Origin: Exiguobacterium sp. s122
GTDB taxonomy: Bacteria > Bacillota > Bacilli > Exiguobacteriales > Exiguobacteriaceae
DNA: 64,000 nucleotides
Reading direction: 5' to 3'
Assembly: GCF_018618475.1 (NCBI RefSeq)
Contig: NZ_JACSMD010000003.1
Coordinates: 1-64,000, forward strand
Each line of letters begins with the position of its first letter. Position 1 is the stretch's first letter. The notes under the pieces are model-generated. The model was not told the origin of the DNA and made no database searches. It saw nothing but the letters and a program-made list of their open reading frames with translations. The position numbers and the translations under genes are program-made. Of this stretch, positions 56,923-64,000 are shown in pieces.

Positions 56923-58515
56923 ATGGTAGATTATTCAACTTCGGTACTATCACTTGTACCGGCATTACTTGCCATTATTATGGCGATCACAACAAGGAAA
57001 GTTATTCCGTCGCTTGGCGTCGGGATTATCGCAGGCGTATTGCTCTTGCATAACTTCAATCCGCTCGACTCGATCTCATACTTATGGTCAAACGTTCTTG
57101 CCTTATTCTGGTCGGAGGGCGAATTGAACGAGTGGAACGTGCTCTTGATCGCGTTCTTGCTCTTGCTCGGTATTTTGTCTTCCATCATTCAAACGTCGGG
57201 CGGAGCCCGGGCGTTCGGTGAATGGGCAGCAGCCAACGTCAAAACGGCACGTGGCGCACGCCTCGTCTCGTTCGGACTCGGGATTTTGATTTTCATTGAT
57301 GACTACTTTAACAGTTTGGCTGTCGGTAATATCAGCCGTCCGCTCACGGACCGTAAAAAAGTCTCGCGTGCAAAACTCGCTTATACGATCGACTCAACGG
57401 CCGCGCCAGTATGTGTCATTAGCCCGCTCTCGAGCTGGGGCGCTTACATCATCGCGCTCATCGCCGGCATCTTGGCAAAATACTCAATCGACAGTTACTC
57501 GTCACTTTCGGCATTCATTCAAATGATTCCAATGAACTTTTATGCCATCTTCGCACTTCTTTTGACGGGTTACGTCGCCTTCACAGGCCTCGCGATTGGG
57601 CCGATGCGCACGCATGAGCTCCGCGCTTTAAAAGGTGAGCTATATGACGTGTCAAAAGGAGCGCCAATGGGGATGAGTGAAGATATTAAAGAACACGACG
57701 GCGGTAAAGTGCGCGACTTGATCGTCCCAATTCTTGTATTAATCGTTGCGACTGTATCGGCCATGCTCTTCACAGGCGGTCAAGCACTCGCAGCAGACGG
57801 TCAAGCGTTCTCACTCCTCGGTGCATTCGAGGCAACAGATGTCACGCGTTCACTCGTGGCGGGTGCAATCATCAGTTTGATCGTCACGTTCTTGCTTCTG
57901 ATCGGCCGTAAAATTCCGGCTGGTGACTATGGACGGGCAACATGGGCCGGTGTTCGGGCGATGTGGCCAGCGGTACTTATTCTCTTGTTCGCTTGGACGA
58001 TCATCGCGGTCATCGGCGACATGAGAACAGGGGATTACTTGGCAAGCTTCGTCACAGACCGGATTGCCGCCTCTTACTTGCCACTCATCTTGTTCGCGAT
58101 TGCTGGGTTGATGGCGTTCTCGACGGGAACAAGTTGGGGAACGTTCGGTCTCATGCTTCCAATCGGGGCAGACTTGATTATGGCGGTCGAACCGGAACTC
58201 TTGCTTCCGACACTCGCAGCCGTCTTGGCAGGTGCCGTGTTCGGTGACCACTGCTCACCAATTTCGGATACAACGATTCTCAGCTCGACAGGTGCAGGCT
58301 CGCATCACATCGATCACGTGTTGACGCAGCTTCCATACGCATCGATTGCAGCGGGTGTCTCGGCGGTCGGTTACTTGGTACTCGGAATGACAGCATCAAT
58401 GTGGATTGGGTTCTTTGCAGCATTCGCGACGTTTGTCGTCTTGCTCGTCATCGCCCAAATCATTTCAAAACGTGGACATGTCCCGGCAGAAATGCGGGCT
58501 GAACGCGAAGCGTAA
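56923..58515 (+). CDS. NhaC-type antiporter, probable lysine transporter (LysW-like)
   Basis: A 530-residue protein of the NhaC Na+/H+ antiporter superfamily with about eleven membrane helices. Conserved polar segments are FIDDYFNSLAVGNISRPLTD and GDHCSPISDTTILSSTGAG. The ATG at 56923 follows GAGGAGG; the open frame upstream runs through the riboswitch terminator and is not coding. Control by a lysine riboswitch argues that it moves lysine (uptake when lysine is scarce) rather than serving only in sodium balance. Such L-box-linked members have been called LysW in comparative studies; transport has to be inferred here. Confidence 0.88.
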   Translation: MVDYSTSVLSLVPALLAIIMAITTRKVIPSLGVGIIAGVLLLHNFNPLDSISYLWSNVLALFWSEGELNEWNVLLIAFLLLLGILSSIIQTSGGARAFGEWAAANVKTARGARLVSFGLGILIFIDDYFNSLAVGNISRPLTDRKKVSRAKLAYTIDSTAAPVCVISPLSSWGAYIIALIAGILAKYSIDSYSSLSAFIQMIPMNFYAIFALLLTGYVAFTGLAIGPMRTHELRALKGELYDVSKGAPMGMSEDIKEHDGGKVRDLIVPILVLIVATVSAMLFTGGQALAADGQAFSLLGAFEATDVTRSLVAGAIISLIVTFLLLIGRKIPAGDYGRATWAGVRAMWPAVLILLFAWTIIAVIGDMRTGDYLASFVTDRIAASYLPLILFAIAGLMAFSTGTSWGTFGLMLPIGADLIMAVEPELLLPTLAAVLAGAVFGDHCSPISDTTILSSTGAGSHHIDHVLTQLPYASIAAGVSAVGYLVLGMTASMWIGFFAAFATFVVLLVIAQIISKRGHVPAEMRAEREA

Positions 58516-58522
58516 GATCAGG

Positions 58523-58554
58523 CAGGCACGTCCCGATGGACATGCCTGTTTTTT
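58523..58554 (+). terminator. Terminator of the NhaC gene
   Basis: CAGGCACGTCC pairs with GGACATGCCTG (one G-T-like mismatch) around CGAT, followed by six T. Confidence 0.85.
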
Positions 58555-58567
58555 GTCGTGATCCATT

Positions 58568-58595
58568 AAAAAACCCTCCCACGAAAGTGGAAGGG
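58568..58595 (-). terminator. Terminator of oppA
   Basis: On the minus strand CCCTTCCAC pairs with GTGGGAGGG around TTTC, followed by six T. Confidence 0.85.
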
Positions 58596-58602
58596 AAGTC
58601 GA

Positions 58603-60231
58603 TTAGTTTACGTCTAACCATTTGAAGCTTGCGTCAGCTCCGAACGGGTGGCGGTACATGTTCTTAATGTTCGTACGTTCGAGGTACGCCTCACCTTTTT
58701 GATAGATCGGTGCGATGGCGAAGTCATCTTCGAGCAAGATGCGTTCTGCTTCTTGCATCGTCTCCCAACGTTTCATCTCATCGGCTTCTTTCTTCGCTTC
58801 TTGAACGAGTTTGTCATATTCCTCGTTCGAGTACTCCATCCGGTTGAACGGACCGTCTGTGACCCACATGTCGAGATACGTCATTGGATCCTGATAGTCT
58901 GGCCCCCAACCGGCAGCAGAGACGTCATAGTCGCCTGCACCCTCGAGCTCGAGGAAGTTTTTGAACGGTTGTTGCTTAATGTTAAGCGTAAGTCCTGGCA
59001 AGTTCTTCTCGAGCTCACCTTTGATGAACTCGTTCACTTTTTTGAAAGCTTCTTCGTCACGTGAGAGGAACTCAAGTTCGACTGTCTCGACACCAAGTTC
59101 AGACAATCCTTTTTCCCACGCCGCTTTCGCTTCGTCGACGTTATAGCTGAGAAGGTCTGGATACTTCTCACGGAAGTCCGCACCGTCAGACGTGTACGTG
59201 AAGTCTTTCGCCACGATAAAGTTCGCAGGTTGTGAACCGTCTGTCAAGATGACGTCCGTGACACCTTGTTTATCGAACCCTTTCGCAAGTGCTTCCCGGA
59301 TGTGAACGTTTTGAAGTGTCTCGTTCTTTTGGTTGAAGCGCAAGAAGTTGATGCGCGCGTCGGCACGTGTCTTGAACTCGTCGCTATCTTGGAACTGTGG
59401 TACGAATTCAGACGAGAGGAGCGTGTAGTCCGCCTCTTCCGATTCGAACAAGTTGACGCCAGTTGACACGTCTTTGACGACTTTGACGTTGATCGTCTCC
59501 ATCTTCACGTTGTCTGCATCCCAATAGTCTGGGTTTTTCTTGTATACCCAACCCGTGTTATCTTGCCAACTTTCGAGCACGTAAGGGCCGTTGTAAAGTG
59601 TTTTGTCGACGGTAGTTGCGAACGCTTCGCCTTGCTCTTCGACGAACTCTTGTTTTTGTGGCATATACGTCGGGAAGCCAGTCAACCCGAGGAAGTAAGG
59701 AGCCGGTGCTTCCAATGTAACTTCGAGTGTCTTCTCGTCAACGGCTTTGACACCGAGGTCGTCGACGTCAGCTTCGCCTGCGAGAATGCTGTTGGCGTTT
59801 TTCAAATCTTGTAAGATGTACGCATACTCGGCACCTGTCGCAGGGTTCAAAGCACGTTTCCATGAGTAAACGAAATCTTCGGCCGTAATCGGTGAGCCGT
59901 CTGACCAATTGGCGTCACGTAATTTAAATGTGTATGTAAGCCCGTCTTCTGATACTTCGACATCTTCTGCGATCCCTGGTGTCGGTTGGTTGTTCTCATC
60001 AAGACGATACAGTCCCTCGAAGACGTTGTTCGTCACGATAATGGATGTTGAGTCTGTCGTGAGCGTCGGGTCGAGCTGTGGCAAGTCCGTCGCAGAGACG
60101 AGGGTGATTTCCTTTTTCGCGTCACCTGATGAAGACCCTTCAGAAGAACTTGATGATTCTTCGCCGCCTCCGCAAGCTGCCGTGGCGAGTAATGCGACTC
60201 CCGATAAAGCTAACCATTTCTTATTGCGCAT
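58603..60231 (-). CDS. oppA: Oligopeptide-binding lipoprotein OppA family
   Basis: A 542-residue extracellular solute-binding lipoprotein (SBP family 5) that captures peptides for an ABC importer. The signal peptide ends in ATAAC, so C20 is lipidated, followed by a Ser/Gly/Glu linker. The body contains VTNNVFEGLYRLDENNQPTP and DFVYSWKRALNP, typical of OppA. No permease or ATPase genes are adjacent, so it is an orphan binding protein that must dock on a transporter encoded elsewhere. GGGAGGAATC precedes the ATG. Possible CodY boxes lie upstream. Confidence 0.93.
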   Translation of the reverse strand: MRNKKWLALSGVALLATAACGGGEESSSSSEGSSSGDAKKEITLVSATDLPQLDPTLTTDSTSIIVTNNVFEGLYRLDENNQPTPGIAEDVEVSEDGLTYTFKLRDANWSDGSPITAEDFVYSWKRALNPATGAEYAYILQDLKNANSILAGEADVDDLGVKAVDEKTLEVTLEAPAPYFLGLTGFPTYMPQKQEFVEEQGEAFATTVDKTLYNGPYVLESWQDNTGWVYKKNPDYWDADNVKMETINVKVVKDVSTGVNLFESEEADYTLLSSEFVPQFQDSDEFKTRADARINFLRFNQKNETLQNVHIREALAKGFDKQGVTDVILTDGSQPANFIVAKDFTYTSDGADFREKYPDLLSYNVDEAKAAWEKGLSELGVETVELEFLSRDEEAFKKVNEFIKGELEKNLPGLTLNIKQQPFKNFLELEGAGDYDVSAAGWGPDYQDPMTYLDMWVTDGPFNRMEYSNEEYDKLVQEAKKEADEMKRWETMQEAERILLEDDFAIAPIYQKGEAYLERTNIKNMYRHPFGADASFKWLDVN

Positions 60232-60244
60232 TGTGATTCCTCCC

Positions 60245-60332
60245 GAAAATTCTGATTGTTTCGAATATAGTGTTTATTAAACTACAATTATTATGAATAC
60301 GCAATTTATTTTTCTTAATTATTCGAAAATAT
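60245..60332. promoter_or_regulatory. Possible CodY-like boxes between oppA and the permease
   Basis: AATTATTCGAAAATA at 60318-60332 matches the CodY consensus AATTTTCWGAAAATT at 11 of 15 positions, and a second site near 60245-60260 matches about 10 of 15 on the other strand. The 226-base AT-rich gap between these divergent genes otherwise holds no gene I can support. Such matches also arise by chance in AT-rich DNA. Confidence 0.35.
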
Positions 60333-60457
60333 AAACATTAGTGAAATACCTATCAAACGACCCTTTTATTCAGTAGAATGAAAAAATCGTCGGATGATTA
60401 TACGTTATGGATGTATAGTTATTCGTCAGACGTCAGGGTAAGTGGAGGTCGTTTTGA

Positions 60458-61861
60458 ATGAAGTCACAGACAGCCGGAATCGGCTTTTTTGGTCTCGCAG
60501 CGATGGTCGTAGGCACGATGATCGGTGGCGGGGCGTTTAATTTACCGGGCGCGATGGCACAAGGGGCAGGGGTCGGATCCGTCTTAATTGGGTGGTCGAT
60601 TACCGGACTCGGCATGATCATGCTCGCGTTCGTATTTCAGTTTTTAGCGAATGCGCGTCCCGAACTCGATGGTGGGATATATGCGTATGCGAAAGAAGGG
60701 TTCGGTCGCTTTATCGGATTTAACAGTGGGTGGGGATATTGGATGTCGGCCTGGATTGGTACGGTCGCGAACATTACGCTCATCTTTAGTACACTCAGTT
60801 ACTTTTTCCCCATCTTTTCAGCCGAACATCGCACGTTCCGTTTGGTGATGAGTGCACTTCTCATCTGGGGATTATTTTGGTTGATTCGTCGGGGGATGCG
60901 CGAGGCCGCGCTCCTGAATATCGTCACGACGATTGCCAAGCTCGTACCGCTCTTCCTTTTCATCATCTTGATTTTGTTCGCATTCCGCCTAGAAACGTTT
61001 CGTTTCGATTTTTGGGGCGAGGAGGGATTTAGTTGGTCGCACGTGTTTCCTCAAGTCAAATCGACCATGCTCGTCACGCTTTGGGCGTTTGTCGGGATTG
61101 AAGGAGCCGTCGTTCTCTCGTCCCGCGCTCGCCATAAGCGAGACGTCGGACGGGCGACGGTGATCGGACTCGTCGGGACGCTTCTCATCTATATGATGAT
61201 TTCAATCTTCTCGTTCGGGGTGATGACGCAAGCACAATTAGCCGCGCTCCCGGAACCGTCGATGGCGTACGTGCTCGAGGCGGTCGTCGGGCCAGTCGGC
61301 GCGACGTTCATCAACATCGGTCTTCTCGTCTCGCTCGGCGGTGCCCTTCTCGGTTGGACAATATTAGCGACCGAGATTTCGTATGTGGCGAGTCGGGACG
61401 GCGTGTTCCCGCGTGTATTTAACCGATTGAATCGGAACGAGACACCGGTGAACGCGCTGTTGATCACACAACTGTTCACCCAAGTCGTGACGGTCATTGC
61501 GCTCTTTTCGGAACAGACGTATTTGGTGTTGTCGAGCATTGCCGGGATTGCAGCGCTCGTTCCGTATCTATTCTCGGCGCTGTTCGGATGGAAAGAAGCG
61601 CGACGCATGCGTTCGCAACGGATGCTCGTCGTATCAGGCATCGCCTCGCTCTATGCCGCTTGGCTCCTTTACGCTTCTGGCATGGAATATGTCCTCATCG
61701 CGATGATTTTGTACGCCCCAGGGATATTCGTGTTCATAGTAGCAGAGCGAGAGCAAGGACGCCCGTTTCTCAGCCGGATGCAGTATGCGATTGCCGTCCT
61801 CATTCTCCTCGCCGCCACGTATGGGGTGTATGGACTATGGACGGCCGCGATTACGCTGTAA
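60458..61861 (+). CDS. APC family basic amino acid/polyamine antiporter
   Basis: A 467-residue permease with about twelve helices. Helix 1 carries VVGTMIGGGAFNLPG, the backbone-binding motif of the APC superfamily in the form seen in arginine/ornithine and lysine/cadaverine antiporters (ArcD/AdiC-like). GWTILATEISYVASRDGVFP in the middle is also typical. Exact substrate cannot be read from sequence; arginine, ornithine or lysine are likely. AGTGGAGG lies before the ATG. Divergent from oppA. Confidence 0.88.
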   Translation: MKSQTAGIGFFGLAAMVVGTMIGGGAFNLPGAMAQGAGVGSVLIGWSITGLGMIMLAFVFQFLANARPELDGGIYAYAKEGFGRFIGFNSGWGYWMSAWIGTVANITLIFSTLSYFFPIFSAEHRTFRLVMSALLIWGLFWLIRRGMREAALLNIVTTIAKLVPLFLFIILILFAFRLETFRFDFWGEEGFSWSHVFPQVKSTMLVTLWAFVGIEGAVVLSSRARHKRDVGRATVIGLVGTLLIYMMISIFSFGVMTQAQLAALPEPSMAYVLEAVVGPVGATFINIGLLVSLGGALLGWTILATEISYVASRDGVFPRVFNRLNRNETPVNALLITQLFTQVVTVIALFSEQTYLVLSSIAGIAALVPYLFSALFGWKEARRMRSQRMLVVSGIASLYAAWLLYASGMEYVLIAMILYAPGIFVFIVAEREQGRPFLSRMQYAIAVLILLAATYGVYGLWTAAITL

Positions 61862-61863
61862 CT

Positions 61864-61898
61864 AAAAATCACTGACCGCGTTGGTCAGTGATTTTTTT
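61864..61898. terminator. Bidirectional terminator
   Basis: AAAAATCACTGACC and GGTCAGTGATTTTT form a 14-pair stem with a five-base loop, T-rich on both strands. Shared by the permease and the convergent PAS/GGDEF/EAL gene. Confidence 0.92.
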
Positions 61899-63939
61899 CG
61901 TTCTTTTGATGCGTCAACAGTTCGATGATGCGTTCAGGCGGCAACGGTTTGGCATATAAAAAGCCTTGGAACGAATCGCAATCAGTCGTTCGCAAATGAT
62001 CGAGCATTTCCTTGTCCTCGACACCTTCCGCGACGACATGGAGGTTCAAGCTCTTGCCGAGGTGAACGATGACATCGAGTAAATGGGACCTTGAAGCGAG
62101 CCAATCGTCTAAAAAGACTTTATCGATTTTCAACTCATCGACCGGAAACGATTTTAAGTATTGGAGCGAGGAGAAGCCGGTGCCGAAGTCGTCAATCGAC
62201 AGGCGGTAGTCGAGACGTTTGATTTGGTTCATTCGGGCGATGATTTCCTCGGTCTGTTGCATGACGAGACTTTCCGTGATTTCGAGAATCACGTCTGTCG
62301 GATTCAAATGTAACTGCTGTTTAATATTTCGAAGCGTGTTGATGAAACTTTCGCTTCGGAATTGGTTTGGCGAGATGTTGACGGCCATCGACAAGGAATG
62401 GTCGACGAGCGGCTGCCACGCTTTTAATTGTTTCGCTGCTTCTAGAATGACCCAGTTGTTGATTGGCACGATGAGCGCCATCTCTTCGGCGAGCGGGATA
62501 AACTCAGACGGCGGGATTTGGCCGAGCTCGTCGTGATGCCAGCGTAGTAGCGCCTCGAACCCAATGAGTCGATCGGTCTTTAACTCATATTTTGGCTGAT
62601 ACTCCAAATAAAAATGTTTTTCTTCGAGCGCTTGATAGAGCGCTTTTTCAATATGGATTTGCCGTGAGAACGCATCATCCATATCTTTCGTGACGAACTG
62701 AATTGTCCCGACACCGATTCGCTTCCCTTTAAACAAGGCGCTTTCCGCTCGGGCATATAATTCTTCGAGCGAATTCGTCGCCGACGGATAAAAGACGCAC
62801 CCGATCGAAATCGACAGCATGATGGAATGATGATAGATGCGGAACGGACGCTGCAACTCATATTGAAGTTGACGCAACAGCCGAAACACGTCCTCTTTCG
62901 ACTGTTCTAAAAAGAGGACGCCGAACAAACCACCGGAAGGGTGGAACATGACGCTCGTGTCTGGCAAATGACGGTACGCCCGTTCTTTGATTTGGAGCAA
63001 TAGCTCATTCCCGACGCGGGAACCAAACGATTCATTAATAATTTTAAAGCGGTCGATGTCAAATAGGGCGATGTGAACAATTCCTCCAGACTCATTCGCC
63101 GTCTGAAGGAGATCGCGATATTTGCGCAACCATCCTTTCTTATTCAATAAACCGGTCAAGTCGTTGTGATACGCCAAATATTCGACTTCTCGCTCGAGCC
63201 GTTTCTTGTCGGAGACGTCAAAGCCAAATGCCGTATATTGAAGAATTTCACCGTGCTCACTTAAAATCGGGACAACGGTGAGGTTCAGCCAACAAACATT
63301 CGTCGTATGACGTGTTGATTGAATCGGCATCTCGCCGTTCCAAATCCGATCAGAAAAAAGAGATGCTCGAACCGTGTCAGCAATCGGTTGCTTCTCATGC
63401 ATCGGGTGCACAAGGTCGAACCAATCCCGCCCGATGAAGTGGTGTTCTGATTCGCCAATCAGGTCACAGAGCATCGGGTTGACAGCGGTGATTCTCCCAT
63501 CGGCATCGGCTGATAAATAGTACGTCGTCTGTTCGATCATCGCTTGAAAGTGATGCAACAAGTTGAACTGTTCGGTACTGATGAGTGGACCGAATCCTTT
63601 CGGTAAGAAGGCGAGGAAATAGCCGTTATAGTCGGCGATGGCGAATGATTGCAAATAAGCGGTCGCATAGACGAGTGACCCGTCTTTATGTTGGAACGGC
63701 GTCATCGCTGTCGTCGAGAACGGATATTGAAGGAGAAGGGGTGCCCACGTTTCGAGCGCACTGTCTAATTGCTCGACGACGGGCAACGCTTGATGAAGCA
63801 CCTCGTCTCGTTCCCATCCAAACAGCGCGGTCGCGTGTTCGTTCCAAAGCAGGACCTCGCCATCGAGATCGATATAACAGCACGGGATTGATAACGCATC
63901 GATGAACGTATCAATCGGCAAGTCACGTAACGAAGCCAC
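61885..63939 (-). CDS. PAS/PAS/degenerate GGDEF/EAL protein
   Basis: A soluble 684-residue c-di-GMP enzyme. Two PAS domains (about 5-115 and 125-250) precede a GGDEF domain in which the active motif reads GGLFG near residue 335, so it cannot be a normal cyclase. The EAL domain is intact: FEALLRWHH near 460, VNISPNQF, DDFGTGFSSLQYLK and AEGVED, so phosphodiesterase activity is expected. I chose the GTG at 63939 because GGGAGG lies seven bases before it; the ATG at 63954 codes through that site and has none of its own. The remaining 46 bases to the window edge hold only possible promoter sequence. Confidence 0.82.
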   Translation of the reverse strand: MASLRDLPIDTFIDALSIPCCYIDLDGEVLLWNEHATALFGWERDEVLHQALPVVEQLDSALETWAPLLLQYPFSTTAMTPFQHKDGSLVYATAYLQSFAIADYNGYFLAFLPKGFGPLISTEQFNLLHHFQAMIEQTTYYLSADADGRITAVNPMLCDLIGESEHHFIGRDWFDLVHPMHEKQPIADTVRASLFSDRIWNGEMPIQSTRHTTNVCWLNLTVVPILSEHGEILQYTAFGFDVSDKKRLEREVEYLAYHNDLTGLLNKKGWLRKYRDLLQTANESGGIVHIALFDIDRFKIINESFGSRVGNELLLQIKERAYRHLPDTSVMFHPSGGLFGVLFLEQSKEDVFRLLRQLQYELQRPFRIYHHSIMLSISIGCVFYPSATNSLEELYARAESALFKGKRIGVGTIQFVTKDMDDAFSRQIHIEKALYQALEEKHFYLEYQPKYELKTDRLIGFEALLRWHHDELGQIPPSEFIPLAEEMALIVPINNWVILEAAKQLKAWQPLVDHSLSMAVNISPNQFRSESFINTLRNIKQQLHLNPTDVILEITESLVMQQTEEIIARMNQIKRLDYRLSIDDFGTGFSSLQYLKSFPVDELKIDKVFLDDWLASRSHLLDVIVHLGKSLNLHVVAEGVEDKEMLDHLRTTDCDSFQGFLYAKPLPPERIIELLTHQKNEKNH

Positions 63940-64000
63940 ACGAATTCCTCCCATCTATCTCAAATGAATGAATGTCTACGTTCAGTGTACCTTATTTTCC

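Overview
The window reads as a chromosomal segment of a low-to-mid G+C member of the Bacillota. It has a Bacillus-style purine operon, L-box and purine riboswitches, a CtsR operator, PcrB, CamS and an LPXTG surface protein. The gene order (NETI protein, pur operon, yerA, yerC, pcrB, pcrA, ligA, camS) matches the Bacillus subtilis yeb/pur/yer region. The dap operon resembles that of Staphylococcus. By overall character I infer Exiguobacterium or a close relative; this is inference, not a database match. I see no prophage, insertion sequence, CRISPR array or tRNA gene. The only RNA gene is the tail of a 5S rRNA at the left edge.

Region 1 (1-13.2 kb): end of an rRNA operon, a small NETI-motif protein, then the complete IMP pathway purE-K-B-C-S-Q-L-F-M-N-H-D as one tightly overlapped operon. 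Two PurR-like boxes, a sigma-A promoter and a guanine-type riboswitch with a mutually exclusive antiterminator and terminator precede it.

Region 2 (13.3-31.7 kb): a CHASE4-like/GGDEF/EAL c-di-GMP protein, a YerA-type deaminase with a cre-like site, YerC, a Ktr/Trk potassium channel subunit with a small membrane partner, pcrB-pcrA-ligA, a sortase-anchored adhesin-like protein placed between ligA and camS, and a J-protein/clpB operon whose promoter carries a textbook CtsR operator.

Region 3 (31.7-43.7 kb): small membrane proteins, an operon of coproporphyrinogen oxidase (HemY/CgoX) plus a radical SAM/SPASM protein, glutaminase, a CHAD protein, a MATE exporter, nagA-nagB with a GntR/NagR regulator and a LytR-CpsA-Psr enzyme, and an AlaX editing protein overlapping a GNAT gene.

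Region 4 (43.7-58.5 kb): a lysine-riboswitch-controlled operon lysC-asd-dapA-dapB-dapH-ilvE-alr-lysA, small accessory genes, a second adenine deaminase, and a second lysine riboswitch ahead of an NhaC-type antiporter, probably a lysine transporter.

Region 5 (58.5-64 kb): an OppA lipoprotein, an APC-family basic amino acid permease, and a PAS-GGDEF-EAL protein whose GGDEF motif is destroyed.

Most genes are housekeeping. The parts most worth a second look are the HemY/radical SAM pair, the divergent alanine racemase and missing dapL/patA steps in the dap operon, the covarying loops of the purine riboswitch, the CtsR-controlled J-protein/ClpB operon, and several tiny unrecognised genes.
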